NCBI RefSeq assembly: GCF_009389715.1
Contig: NW_024068179.1
Coordinates: forward strand, 62,001 to 126,000
Length of the DNA: 64,000 nucleotides
Origin: Phoenix dactylifera
Taxonomy: Eukaryota > Streptophyta > Magnoliopsida > Arecales > Arecaceae
Direction of reading: 5' to 3'
A program made the translations under genes and the position numbers. Position 1 is the stretch's first letter. The number at the start of each line of letters is the position of its first letter. The notes beneath the pieces were generated by a model, which saw only the letters and a program-made list of their open reading frames with translations, did no database searches and was not told the origin of the DNA. Positions 1 to 11,240 of this stretch are shown one piece after another.

Positions 1-129
1 CCCTCGAGGTCGAAATAGGTGCGCCACCTGCTCAGCAGTACGCCAGCCAGCTAACAGTCCCCCAAGACATCCACTGATCGCTCATCACCAATCTCTCATC
101 TGATCTCCGAATTCACCAAGGGAGCATGA

Positions 130-360
130 GAGCATATCTTTCGCTAGAAGAAGGAGCTGCGCCGACCCATGCGGAAGATGGACGGGTCCGCCAGGTTTCC
201 ATACTTGGCCCTCATCAGGGAGCCCCAGAGACTCGCCTGCTTCAGAATAAACTTGACTGCCATCCTAGTAGCGAAGGCCTTCCGCCGCTCGATCAGGAAG
301 TGGATCCCCAGTCCACCACAGCTAGTCGGCTGGCAAATCATATCCAATCAGAACTTTCCA
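130..360 (-). pseudogene. LINE reverse transcriptase fragment (post-RT linker region)
   Basis: The minus-strand frame ending near 144 reads a stretch with the pattern C-Q-P-x4-GGLGI, followed about 30 residues later by SLW and AKYG. This pattern lies just after the reverse transcriptase domain of plant non-LTR retrotransposons, before the zf-RVT zinc finger. Only about 65 residues are open and neither RT catalytic motifs nor a poly-A tail adjoin it, so it is a relic. It lies on the wrong side of the zf-RVT/RNase H fragment at 1545-2640 to be part of the same collinear element, so I treat it as a separate or rearranged piece. Confidence 0.6.
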
Positions 361-1214
361 TTAGCATCACCTTCTTCGTTGTTCATTAAACTTTTCCTGT
401 ATAATACTGCCATGTATAATCTTACGGGCTTCAAGAGGTATAACCTTTAGCATAGATTTAGTTATATGACTATGTTATAGAGTTACGAACTGAGATATAG
501 TTAGCTTACTTGGTGGAGCTGCTGCTACTGGGTAAAGAAATCTATGTCCATTCTATCCTAAAGCCCGCTGTTTGATTGCCATACCATAAGCGGTGATCCT
601 CATGGTCGCTTAGGCCATTTCCAGCCCTGCTCTTTTCTTATACCTGAGAGTAAACAATTACAAATATATGTATTTCTCTTCCTTCTAGTAGCTTTGTAGA
701 TAAGGGGTCCAGGGAATAAAAGCAGGTATACATTTTTCTGTTTTTTAATCATGATATTATATATTTTTCATTTTTTTCTGAGAGTGATGAAATAATAATG
801 TGTTAATTTTATAGAACTTAGAAAATATTTTAAGTTGCATAATATGGCAACATTCTTTTAGATTTGTGCAGCAATGACATAGTCGTGCACATTTTTATAT
901 TCCGAGTATGAGAAACTGATGTTTTCAATAGCTGAGTAATTACCATGTTATTGCAGTCAGCAGGTCTCCCAGGGGACAGTGGCCAAAGGGCAGGACGCAT
1001 TCGCTCCAATCGGTGCACTTGTAAGGAAGCCTGATTTCTTTGAGGGTTTATCAGAGAATACCAATCATACATTTCGCAAAAAGTTCGAGTGCATGCAACA
1101 ATATACTAGTTATCATGTTTTGTCTTCCTAGTTTCAAGTAAATTTTTCAGAGAATACCAATCATACGCATTCACTCCTCACCAATGCAGTAAACAGTTTG
1201 ATATATGCCATTAG
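361..1214. other. AT-rich spacer without recognised gene
   Basis: No supported gene. A minus-strand open frame at 830-1072 is GC-richer than its surroundings near 950-1040, but I do not recognise the translation. A short phrase at about 1051-1070 recurs near 1147-1166, which suggests a small local duplication. Confidence 0.4.
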
Positions 1215-1544
1215 TTGACCCTTTAGCACTCTAATCCTTTAGAATTCAGACTATTATATGACCAAGTTAGTGTTAGCATAAGCATATTGAGCTATTTGAC
1301 TGTCCTATCAATTCCTTCTGCCCAGGCCCTCAGGGTGCTGGCCCCGTCAGTGTGCGCCAACCGATTACAGCCGGCGCAACAGGTCTGATAGATATCCACT
1401 TTGATGTCCAGAGATGCCAAAAACCAGTCAGTGGTTGCTGCCGTAGTATAATAAGGAGATATTTATGAAGCTGATTTGAGCTGGATTTTATGCTAGAGCA
1501 CATTAGTGATCGGAACAAAGTTGCAGCTTATGAGAATAAAGTTA

Positions 1545-2640
1545 GCATGAACATAGCCACCAAAATCGAGAGAGAGAGAAAGAACGACTAAGCGTTGGAG
1601 GAACAGTTGTATGACGCATCTAGAGGATCTCTCCAGAGTATTGGGCAGCAAAGGAGGCGACACAGTTAGCGGCATTGTTTGCTTCTTGGTACACATACAC
1701 GGCCTGAAAGGCATCACACTCCCTCACCAGCCACCGGATGTCGCCTAGTAGCGGGTGTTTTGCCCTTCTCCGCCCCTCTTTTTGTATCCAACCAATCGCC
1801 ACAGCTGAATCTCCCCTCAAGGATGATACTCTTGGCCCCTAAGACCCATCTTGCGTAGAAGATTCCCTCTTGCGCTGCCCTGAGCTCCGCCCCAAGAGCT
1901 GATGCCGCGAAAGTGCATCGCCCCCGCCCCAAAAGTAGCTCCAGCTCTATCTCCACTAGCAGACAACGAGCTGTCAAAGTTCATCTTGAGATGGCCAGAG
2001 GGTGGGGGCTCCCAAGAAACAAAAACAGACCTGAGCACTATAATAGCAGAGAGGGGATCCCAGATGTCCCTAGCCATCCCAGACCAAGCAACAATGGCAG
2101 CCTTAGTGACCTCAACGACCTGACAAAGGGCTCTTTCCACAACAATCCTCAGGATGCCCTCATATCCTCGAAGACCCTACTGTTCCTGTCCAGCCAAATG
2201 TGGTACGCCAGATAGGCACAGGCGATGCCCCACTCAGCAGTACTTGGTGATCACATGACAACCCTCATGTGGCGAAGTAGATTCTCTACTACTCGGTGGT
2301 CCTCGGCATAGGAAACGAGGCCCTCCTCCAGATCTGTGCGGCCCGTGGGCATCCAAGTAGAGCATGGCTGACCAACTCCATCATATCAAGGCAATCCACA
2401 CACGTCTGAAGGATCCTGACCCTCCTCCTAGCCAGCACACTTATGGTCGGCAGACAACCCTAGGCCACCTTCAGATAAATAAAGCCACTCGGGGGTGAAC
2501 CCGCATCTTCCAGATCCATCCGCTATCAAGCTGCTGGGATGCCTCTCCGCCAATCACCGTCTCCAGATCCGCTGAATGTACCTTGGCCCTCCCTGTGGTC
2601 ATCCAGAGTAGACTGTCCGTTAACGCTCCTTGAGGCAGCA
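1545..2640 (-). pseudogene. Decayed LINE fragment: zf-RVT zinc finger plus RNase H
   Basis: Read on the minus strand, 2430-2330 encodes C-x2-C ... H-x4-C of the zf-RVT finger, ending in a tryptophan. Next, 2040-1620 encodes an RNase H-like domain: W-x-PPP, then NFDSS (first catalytic Asp), AELRAAQEG (Glu), EGDSA (second Asp), and a degraded end EANNAAN where intact copies carry EAN-x-x-AD. The domain is spread over at least two frames, so frameshifts are present. The last Asp position appears as Asn. No poly-A tail or target duplication was found. It lies in the 3' flank of epoxide hydrolase A and is absent from the equivalent place in unit B. Confidence 0.75.
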
Positions 2641-3119
2641 GGATAACTAGGATCCTCTATTAGATCCGAGGAATAATTTTATCTTGTTTAATTTCATTAT
2701 AGCCCCTTTCTCCCCTCTATGATTACAGTTTCCTCTGTCAAGGTGCCATTTCTCATGCAACAAGACCACAACTAGATCAAAAGATATCATCCCAAGCCAC
2801 CATCTCAATGGTCGCAACTGCATCCAGATGCCAAACATTATGCTCCTGCTGCTAGCCAATAATTTTTCCTAGTGGATTTCATGGATGTAAGGCTAGAATA
2901 ACACACCGCAGTCTACTGATGGCACTGGGACAGAAAACTAGCTATATCACGTAGGATCACCAAGCTCATAATTTCTATATATTGTAGAACAACAACAAAG
3001 AAGAAGCACTCTCAAGACAACCTCTTTGACAAAGATAGTTGGCACTCGATGCTTAGCATAGTTGGCTTATTAACATCGGCTAAAGATGATTTCACCATTA
3101 CTAAAGATCACACACCATA

Positions 3120-4625
3120 TCAGAACTTCTGGATGAAGTCAAAGATGTGATCGGTGATCTCCTGCGCCTTCTCCTGGTTGATGAAGTGAGCAACTCCCTC
3201 CATGACAACTACTTCCTGAAGGAGAGGAACATCTTTCTTGAAGCCACCCTTGTGGATATAGTCCTGCCTGCGTGGTGGGTCATGGTAATTGAGATCCAGG
3301 TCTCCGATAATAAACTTAGCTGGTACTTTTATTTGTGCTCCAGTCCATGCTGCTGCAAGCTCCCAGTTTCTGCAAGGAAAAATAATCCCAACAATGTAAA
3401 GGAGTCCAGTTATACACTGCTTATGTGAGCGAGCTTACCAAGTATCGACACCACATACTTGATAACAAAAAACAATATCAAGGGGGAAAACATATATAAC
3501 ATGAGCGTAGCAAGTATTCCAAATAACTTCACTGGATCAAGTAATCAAGATAACAATTTTTGATCATTTGAGAAGCTGAAAAAGCTTGCTCCCACCACAT
3601 ATGAGGCATTTTTTCTGATACAGCCATGCTGATGGAGTTGAAGGTTGCAGGTAACTTACAAATCAAGACATCGGTAGTAATTGATCGGCCCAGTAAAACC
3701 AGACTTCTCAAACTTGCTCGTGAAATAGTTGATGTCTTCTTCCGAGAGCCAAGAAGGCAATGTAATGTGCTCATTAGGTGAACCCCAGCCTTCCTTGGGT
3801 ATGAAAAGAGGCCCTGGATTGCGATACGTCAAAAATTTCCTGAGGACTGTTGCAGTTCCAAGCCGAGCAAATTCTGCTTCTACGGCTCCGTGTTCCTACG
3901 TCAATATTATGAGATGCTTACAACCATTTTAAAGAGTGTTCATCCAAAAAATAGAACAAAATAAAATGACTCCTTACAGCCTCCCTTCCCTTAAATAAAT
4001 TTAAAAAGAAAAAAAAAACATATGCATATGACTAACCATATCGACGTAAAGAAACAGACCTGGAATCTAGAGATATAGTACTCATCTCCATTAAGAGTTC
4101 GAACGTGATTCAAGGGCTTCGCAGCAGGGTTCCGGGGCATAAACGGCACGCTCAAATTCACCAATGCTTTCACCCGGTCCGGCCTAAACAGGCACAGATG
4201 CCACGCCACGAACGCCCCCCAGTCATGCCCCACCACAAACACCTTATGTTCAAACACTCGAAAATATAAAACTTACCGTCAATGGCAAAAGATATTCGAA
4301 CTTTTTATTATTAGATAAAAGAATGGTCACCTGAGAGAGGGCGAGGGCGTCGAGGAGGGCGACGAGGTCGCCGACGAGGTGGAAGATGGTGTAGGAGGCG
4401 ACGTCGGGCGGCGCGTCGGTGTCGCCGTAGCCGCGGAGGTCGGGGGCGATGGCACGGTAGCCACGGGCGGCGAGGCCGGCGATCGATCTGGTGGCGCCAT
4501 GTGTACCAGAGCTCCGGGAAGCCGTGGAGGAGGAGCACCGGCAGCCCCTTCCCCTTCTCCGCCACGTGCATTCTTATCCCGTTGGCCTCCACCGTCCGAT
4601 GCGAGATTCCCGACGCCCCCTCCAT
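3120..4625 (-). pseudogene. Epoxide hydrolase copy A, frameshifted in exon 1
   Basis: The gene has four exons on the minus strand: 4625-4331, 4242-4060, 3895-3660 and 3369-3120, each bordered by GT..AG. The product would be a soluble epoxide hydrolase of the alpha/beta-hydrolase fold, which opens epoxides of fatty acids or xenobiotics with water in the cytosol. Exon 1 encodes the HGFPE oxyanion motif, exon 2 the nucleophile in GHDWGA and the lid Tyr in YISRF, exon 4 the acid in GDLDL and the His in VAHF. At 4481-4488 GATC occurs twice in a row where copies B and D have it once. This makes exon 1 295 nt long instead of 291 and shifts the frame at about residue 49. Exon 4 also carries one extra codon near the catalytic acid. 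Intron 2 is 164 nt against 721 nt in copy B. The remaining exons are open, so the damage is recent or is a sequence error. Confidence 0.85.
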
Positions 4626-4639
4626 TTCTCTCTCTCTCC

Positions 4640-5210
4640 GCGTCTGGGGGCAGGTAAATTAGATGACGCGGAACAGAGGTCCGAGAGGATTTTGTGGCCC
4701 TTCAAACGTCATCGTCATGGTTCGCGAACCTCCCATGTCTTTTGGTGCACCAACCCCGCTCCCATTTTGAGAAAATGATATTCGCCATTGACCTCTCCAT
4801 CGTCGGCAGAAATTGGAGGCGGCTGGGGCCGAGGACGGTAGAAGCTTGCACTCCGTCAGTTATCTCTATCCTTCCATGGAGGACTCTGTTCTTTTCTAAG
4901 AAGCACCTTTCGATCAAAGAAGGCGGTTGTTTGGGAGTGATCGATCAAAGCCGGCTTTGTAGACGCACGCGTTGCGACGCAAGCCATGTTTTTTTTAGAT
5001 GGAGCTTGCAAAGTTGGAGGTCGCTCGTCACCTTGACATTTTTTTTTTTGGGTCAAGCCGTCACATTGACATTCGCCGATGGCACTCCGACACACAAACA
5101 GGCAAGTGACAAATTGGCGATTTCATGGCTTCCCTTTTTTTTTCTAGTATTGCCCAATATTTTTTTTTTTTACCGAAACGAGTATTTTATATATCACGAG
5201 TACGAATACA
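4640..5210 (-). promoter_or_regulatory. Upstream region of epoxide hydrolase A, shared with copies B and D
   Basis: This region is non-coding. Its first 170 bases match the sequence beyond the LINE insertion in front of copy B (9970-10070). The stretch near 5105-5165 matches 27300-27370 in front of copy D. It must hold the ancestral promoter, but I see no convincing TATA box. Confidence 0.4.
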
Positions 5211-5366
5211 CCTAATAGAAACGACAAATAATGAGTCTCAAAATGTTCCGGACAAGTCTCTCTCCTCCAGCCCACAGGATACCTTCTGAGTGGCTTGCTA
5301 CTTTTTCGACAGATATCATAGCTAATCTTTGTGCCAGAGTGGCATTAGCACCATGATATTTCACAA

Positions 5367-5800
5367 TGCAAATGATCCTATTATATATTACACTTGCTCT
5401 TGTGAACTTTGCTATTCTTCTTGTGCCATGCATGTCTCACGCGGAAAAAAGTTTGTGTGATGGTTCAACACCCTGTAATCATAATATTTTTAATGTCATG
5501 TCTCCCCCTCTTTTCTTTTCTTCCCCCCCCCCCATCTTCTTCAAGGCGGTTGGAACCTTGGACCTTTGCATCACTGGTGGTGAACATTCAACAAGAGGGA
5601 TGGGGCCAGTGATAAGTAGGGGTTGGTGGTTTAGGATTTGCGGATTGTGTTGAGAGAAAAAGAGCCAACGATGATTAGATCAGCAAGGAGAAGGTCGCGG
5701 TGATGCCGTGATGGTGAGGTTAGCATGGAATGGACTTGTCGAGGGTCGGACAGAGAAGGATGGAAGCCATGAGTAGTGGTCAGTGAGGTTAGCATAGGTT
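5367..5800. repeat. Duplicated flank, first copy (second at 31105-31810)
   Basis: From about 5367 to 5790 the sequence is highly similar to 31105-31800. The best part (5540-5790 with 31553-31800) differs at only a few positions and is in the same orientation. Both copies lie on the upstream side of an epoxide hydrolase (A and D), so they are most simply the outer part of the duplicated unit. No coding frame is conserved. Confidence 0.8.
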
Positions 5801-6460
5801 CTTGTCCACATTAACTAGAATAAATCCAGGCTTAGCTTTAGTAGAGAACCTAAGCCTAATCCTAATAGATTTTCTTTGATTTTTAGTTGAGAATGGTGAT
5901 AGAGAGTGGTTTTGTAAAATATATATGTAAAAAAGAGTAACGCGAAAAGGAAGGAGATCTTTGTGAGGCATATGCAAGGGAACCGAATTTGAATCTTGGC
6001 TTATATTTTTTTTTGATAAAAAAAAATTTCTCCTCTCTCCTAATTTCTTTTTTCAGCACCACTTTCTTATTATTTTTTCTGATGTTTATTCTGAATCCTA
6101 AATGGACGCATTTGATCTACACTTACTAGTCGGTATTAGAGTTATAGACTTTGAGGTTTATTATTCATGTGTTCAAAATTCGACGTATTTGAAGAGCTTC
6201 CGGTAACAATAACCATGATGCGAGACGCAAAGGATGTAAACTCTTATTTTGGTTATTCAAAAAGATAAATCATTATGATTGATGCAACCATTTCTCTCAC
6301 TGAGATTAAAAAAATTAAACAATACTACTTTTGAGTATTGAAAATCCGGCATCAAGTTTGATTTGATCGGGCCAAATTTATGAGAGATTGTGAACAGTAA
6401 TGCCACCAAAAACCCCTAATATTGCAGAAAAGCAAGGGAGAGAAAAAACAACCTGATCCC
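5801..6460. other. AT-rich spacer
   Basis: I see no gene, RNA or transposon terminus here. The sequence is AT-rich with several poly-T runs and separates duplication unit A from unit B. Confidence 0.5.
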
Positions 6461-7551
6461 CTAGCACCCTAATCCTTTAGGTTTCAGACTCTTATATGAC
6501 CAAGTTAGTGTTAATATGGCCATATTGGGCTGTTTGATATCTTAGCAGTTTGCAGAATAGTATTGGTGTCTTACCGTGCCCGTAGATTCCAGCCGGCATA
6601 ACAGATCTAATGGATATCCACTTTGATGTCCAGTGGCGACCAAAGCCATTCAGCGGTTGATGCCGTAGTATAATAATAGATTTCCTGTTCGACCGCTGAT
6701 TTGAGCTGGATTTTATGCTACAGCACATTAGTCAGCAGAGCAGAGTCTCAGCTTACGAGAATTATGATTTTTCTTGGAATCCAGTTGCAAACGTTAAAGA
6801 GTAATTCAAAGCGAAAAATTTATAAAGGTTGTACTGAATGTCTTACCAAGAAATATCTACTGCCCTGCTGTCCAGAGAACACTCTGTACAGAGTAAGGGG
6901 ACAGGCAGAACAAGCCACAGAATACCAAATGATGATATACATTACTTGATTGATGATATGCATAACAAAAGTATAATACCCTCCCTATGTTTTGCATGTG
7001 TGGATGCATTATTATTATGAGCGATATTTATAAATACATTAATGCTTCCATTAAAGAGAAGATAGTATATATCAATTTTTATGAAGGAAGAGAATCCAAA
7101 CCTATATTCTCTTTTGATAAGTCACAGAGACATTAGTAACCCAAACCTCTATGAGATCTGAGGAGTGATTGTACCTTCTTGTTTGATTTCATTATAGCCC
7201 CCTTCTCCTCTCTACCATTACAGGTTCCTCTGTCATCAGGTGCCAATTCTCATGCAACAAGATCACAACTAAATCAAAACATACCATCACAAGCCACCAT
7301 CTCGATGTTCGCAGCTGCATGCAAATGCCAGACAATATGCTCCTGCTGATAGCTAATAATTTTTCCAAGTGGATTCCATGGAAATAAGGCTAGAATAACA
7401 CACCACATAGGCATAGTTTCTTTATCTGCTAGAACAACGACAGAGAATAAGCACTCTCAGGACAACGTCCTTGACAAGGATAGTTGGCACTCGATGCTTG
7501 GCATAGTTGCCTTATTAACATCCGCTAAAGATGATTTCACCACACACCATA

Positions 7552-9635
7552 TCAGAACTTCTGGATGAAGTCATAGATGTGATCGGTGATCTCCTGCGCC
7601 TTCTCCTGGTTGATGAAGTGAGCAACTCCCTCCATGACAACTACTTCCTGAAGGAAAGGAACATCTTTCTTGAAGCCACCCTTGTGGATATAGTCCTGCA
7701 TACGTGGGAAATGGTAAGTGAGATCCAGGTCTCCAATAATAAACTTAGCTGGTACTTTTATTTGTGCTCCAGTCCATGGTGCTGCAAGCTCGCAGTTTCT
7801 GCAAGGAAAAATAATCCCAATAATGTAAAGGAGTCCAGTTATATAGTCCTTATGCGAGCAAGCTCACCAAGTATCAACACCAGATGCTTGATACTAAACA
7901 ACAACATCAAGGGGAGAAACACAGATAAATATGTATATGATACGAGCCTAGCAAGTATTCCAAATAACTTCATTGGATCAAGAAGCTTCCAGCGTTCATA
8001 ATCAAGATAACAAATTTTGATCACTTGGCAAGTTGAAGAAGCTTGGTTCCACCACATATGAGGCATTTTTTCTGATACAGACATTTTGATGGAGTTGAAG
8101 GCTGCAGGTAACTTACAAGTCAAAACATCGGTAGTAATTGATCGGCCCAGTAAAACCAGACTTCTCAAACTTGCTCTTGAAATAGTTGATGTCTTCTTCC
8201 GAGAGCCAAGAAGGCAATGTAATGTGCTCGTTAGGTGAACCCCAGCCGTCCTTGGGTATGAAAATAGGCCCTGGATTGCGATACGTGAAAAATTTCCTGA
8301 GGACCGTTGCAGTTCCAAGCCGAGCAAATTCTGCTTCCGCAGCGCCAGGTTCCTACCGCAATATTATGAGATACGTACAACCATTTTAAAGAGTGTTCAT
8401 CCAAAAAAATAAAACAAAATAAAATGACCTGAGAATTGCCACAACCAGCAGCCATCCTGGAACTTAATCCAGCGGTGACAGCTGCTACAATCTACAAAAA
8501 CCCTTATGGCATTCGGAGTATCTCTGTATAGGCAAATCACACTTGTGAAGTCCTTGAAAGAAAGATCCTAGCCATGGGAACTTAGGCCAAAGAGAGAATG
8601 GAACTTGTACTGCAAGTGAGGTGACTGAATTGATGATTAGGTTCCTAATGGTTGGGTTCTTTGCTGAAAAAGATGGCACGAGCCTCACTTCGCTAGAAGG
8701 GAAAATATTGAGTGTAGTCCTATAGTTACAAGAAGCAGGTGTGGGTGAAAGAAGAAATGGAGATGCGGATGCAGAGAAATAGGTCTTTTTAAAATTTTTC
8801 TAATGAAGAATCAGTTATGAAGCCAGGAAGATTAGAAAAGTGAGCAGCACCTTAAACTCGTGACCAGTTTGCATGTGGGTGGAGGTTCTAATTGAGAATT
8901 ATGACACAAATAACTATTGAGTGCAGCTGCTCCCAGCACCCTTATTCACAAAGAGAAGCAGCATACACACTCATGTATCCATACGAAAGCATATGCATAT
9001 GACTTGCCATATCTCAACAACCAAATTTCGTGACAACAGCAGAGTAAAGAATACAGGGCGTAAAGTAACGGACCTGGAACCTGGAGATATACAAGTCATC
9101 TCCATAAAGAGCCCGAAAGTCATCCAAGGGCTTCGCAGCAGGTTTCCGGGGCATAAACGCCACGCTCAAGTTTACCAACGCTTTCACCCGGTCCGGCCTA
9201 AACAGGCACAGATGCCACGCCACGAACGCCCCCCAGTCATGCCCCACCACAAACACCTTATGTTCAAACACCCAAAAATATAAAACTTACCGTCACCGGC
9301 GAAAGGTATTAGAACATTTTATCATTAGTTAAACGAATGGTCACCTGAGAGAGGGAGAGGGCGTCGAGGAGGGCGACGAGGTCGCCGACGAGGTGGCAGA
9401 TGGTGTAGGAGGCGACGTCGGGCGGCGCGTCGGTGTCGCCGTAGCCGCGGAGGTCGGGGGCGATGGCACGGTAGCCGCGGGCGGCGAGGCCGGCGATCTG
9501 GTGGCGCCACGAGTACCAGAGCTCCGGGAAGCCGTGGAGGAGGAGCACCGCCGGCCCCTCCCCCTTCTCCGCCACGTGCATCCTTATCCCGTTCACCTCC
9601 ACCGTCCGATGCGAGATCCCCGAAGACCCCTCCAT
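7552..9635 (-). CDS. Soluble epoxide hydrolase copy B (alpha/beta-hydrolase), 318 aa
   Basis: Four exons: 9635-9345 (291 nt), 9256-9074 (183), 8352-8117 (236) and 7798-7552 (247), joined at GT..AG borders into 318 codons plus stop. Plant soluble epoxide hydrolases of this type are about 315-320 residues long and hydrolyse epoxy fatty acids (cutin monomers, defence signals) to diols. All expected parts are visible: HGFP oxyanion motif at residues 34-37, nucleophile Asp104 in GHDWGA, lid Tyr153 in YISRF and Tyr231/232 in NYYR, acid Asp262 in GDLDL, and His297 in VAHF. The ATG at 9635 is chosen because it gives the MEG start shared by all copies. Odd point: residue 239 at the start of exon 4 is Cys, while copies A and D have Trp. 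There is no signal peptide, so a cytosolic enzyme is expected. The LINE insertion less than 100 nt upstream may disturb transcription. Confidence 0.9.
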
Positions 9636-9705
9636 CTCGATGTCTCTCTGTCTCTCTCTCTCCTCGTCTGGGGAACAGAGGTCCGAGATGATATTGCGGC
9701 CCCTT

Positions 9706-9969
9706 CTTCTTTTTTTTTTTTTTTTTTTTTTTGCCAAAAAATGGCATTTTAAATTACCCTAGCATAAGTATACCCAACCTGATCATAAGAAAGTAAAAAG
9801 TAAAAGGGAGTGGAAATATCTGCTGCAGACATAAAAAAAAAACACTCCAAAATGCCGAACTATAAAGGAGGCAGCTCAGTCTGCAACCCTATTTGCCTTC
9901 CGGAATACATATACAATATGAGGATCATACATCTTCTGAACCAACCTCCTGATATTCCGGATGAGTGGG
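9706..9969 (-). mobile_element. 5'-truncated LINE insertion in the promoter of epoxide hydrolase B
   Basis: A 23-nt poly-T run at 9710-9732 is the poly-A tail of a minus-strand element. Upstream of it, on the minus strand, 9970-9880 encodes the end of an RNase H domain with the pattern HPLI ... VYVFRKANRVAD, as in plant LINEs. The element is flanked by TGCGGCCCCTT at 9695-9705 and TGCGGCCCTT at 9970-9979, an imperfect target duplication of about 10 bp. The empty site is visible in front of copy A near 4690-4705 as a single TGTGGCCCTT. Insertion therefore followed the A/B duplication. Confidence 0.85.
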
Positions 9970-10124
9970 TGCGGCCCTTTAAACGTCATCGTCTGCCGTG
10001 CTTTTTGGTGCATAAAACCCCCTCCCATTTTGGAAAAATGACATTCACCTTTCACCTCTCCGTCGTCCGTAATGTTGCTAGCACGCATGTACGACGAAAT
10101 AATTAGTATGATCATTTAAAATTC

Positions 10125-10801
10125 AAAGTCGTATCATGTTCTATACTCTATAAAATATCTAGAGACTCGAAATCTCATTTCCAAAAACTCTTTCCCATAT
10201 ACAAAATTGCAGTAAAATGATCAGTAGGAATATAGCTAATAAATAGAAGTCTATCAAAACCTATAAATTCTACAAATCTGATCTTGATCTAAGCTAATTT
10301 GGATGTTTTTATACTGTATATCAAACAAAATAAATTTGATGCATAAGGAAACTACATAAAGAATATATTATTTTTTATATGTAGTTATTTTATGTAATAC
10401 AAATTATGCGCAGTGATATGGATTTTGATTTTTACTATATGCATGTATATCTATATTTGTATATATTTATGTAAGCAATCATTATCAGAATTATTTAAAT
10501 ATTTTTGTTGTTATTCTCGGTAGTTTTATGTTTTAACTTTACGAAAATCATGGATAAAAAAAATGCATGACTTGGCAGCATATTGACAAACTAGATGTCT
10601 TGTCAATTTGAATGGCTTGGCATGATATTCCACCTAAATTAAAAATAGAGTAGTTTCTATATTTTAATATATAATTAACATATTTGGAAATAGAATAGTT
10701 TCTAATTTTTTAATATTTAATTAATGTGGACTTGAATACTATTGTAAATGATAGGTGAAAATAAAATGGATAATATCCAACTTGACCCTTTTGGGTGCAC
10801 A
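10125..10801. other. AT-rich spacer
   Basis: No gene or transposon structure is recognised between the upstream flank of copy B and the target duplication of the Mutator-like element. The sequence is very AT-rich with short direct repeats near 10620-10740. Confidence 0.5.
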
Positions 10802-10999
10802 AATTATCTAGGGGAAACTAATGTCCGGTCCATTTTTGACCGGACTGTAATGTTTAATCCCTGTTGAACATAACTTTAACAACCGGTCCATACCCATTTT
10901 CAGTGCATAATAAATTTTCATGAAAAGACCATAATGCCCTTCACCCCCTTCATCTTCATTTTCCCTTTTTTTCCCCTGTTCTGAATCCTATTCCTTCCA

Positions 11000-11240
11000 A
11001 CTTCCAAGCCATCCCGCAAGGTCTGCAAGTGCTCGTTCCGCTTCCGCATCATTGGCTCCGGCCTCCAGGCCAAGTGAGACTCCTCTCCGCCGCTGTCTCC
11101 GCCGCCGCCTCCCTTGCCCTCGACCTCCACCTGTGCTTCTTCCCCACCATCGCCGCCCGCGCGAGGATCCGGAGGAGAAAGGGTCTCGGCCACGTCGCCG
11201 AGCCACCGCCGGCCTCGGCACTCTTCCGGCACCGCCAGCC
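11000..11240 (+). pseudogene. Captured gene fragment, left arm of the Mutator-like element
   Basis: This is a GC-rich island (Ser/Ala/Leu-rich when translated) inside an AT-rich element. It is the inverted counterpart of 15110-15320 in the right arm. The plus frame holds a stop at the equivalent of an internal Lys-Asp junction. The source gene is not recognised. GC content and codon-like composition unlike the surroundings point to capture of host exon sequence, as Pack-MULEs do. Confidence 0.5.

Larger units (their letters stand above)
1215..5210. repeat. Segmental duplication unit A (carries epoxide hydrolase copy A)
   Basis: The sequence from about 1215-1540 matches 6465-6735, and 2650-3119 matches 7150-7551. 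Gene copy A matches copy B exon for exon, and 4680-4810 (upstream) matches 9970-10070. The duplication therefore includes both flanks of the gene, not only its coding part. The LINE relic at 1545-2640 has no counterpart in unit B. Confidence 0.8.
6465..10100. repeat. Segmental duplication unit B (carries epoxide hydrolase copy B)
   Basis: This is the counterpart of unit A with the same order: 3' flank (6465-7551), four-exon gene, 5' flank. The 5' flank is interrupted by the LINE insertion at 9706-9969. Similarity to unit A fades after about 10100. Confidence 0.8.

Noticed and set aside
8353-9073. Transposon insertion as the cause of the longer intron 2 in epoxide hydrolase B
   Set aside because: No target duplication or terminal repeats at the extra 557 bp; a deletion in copy A explains the difference equally well.
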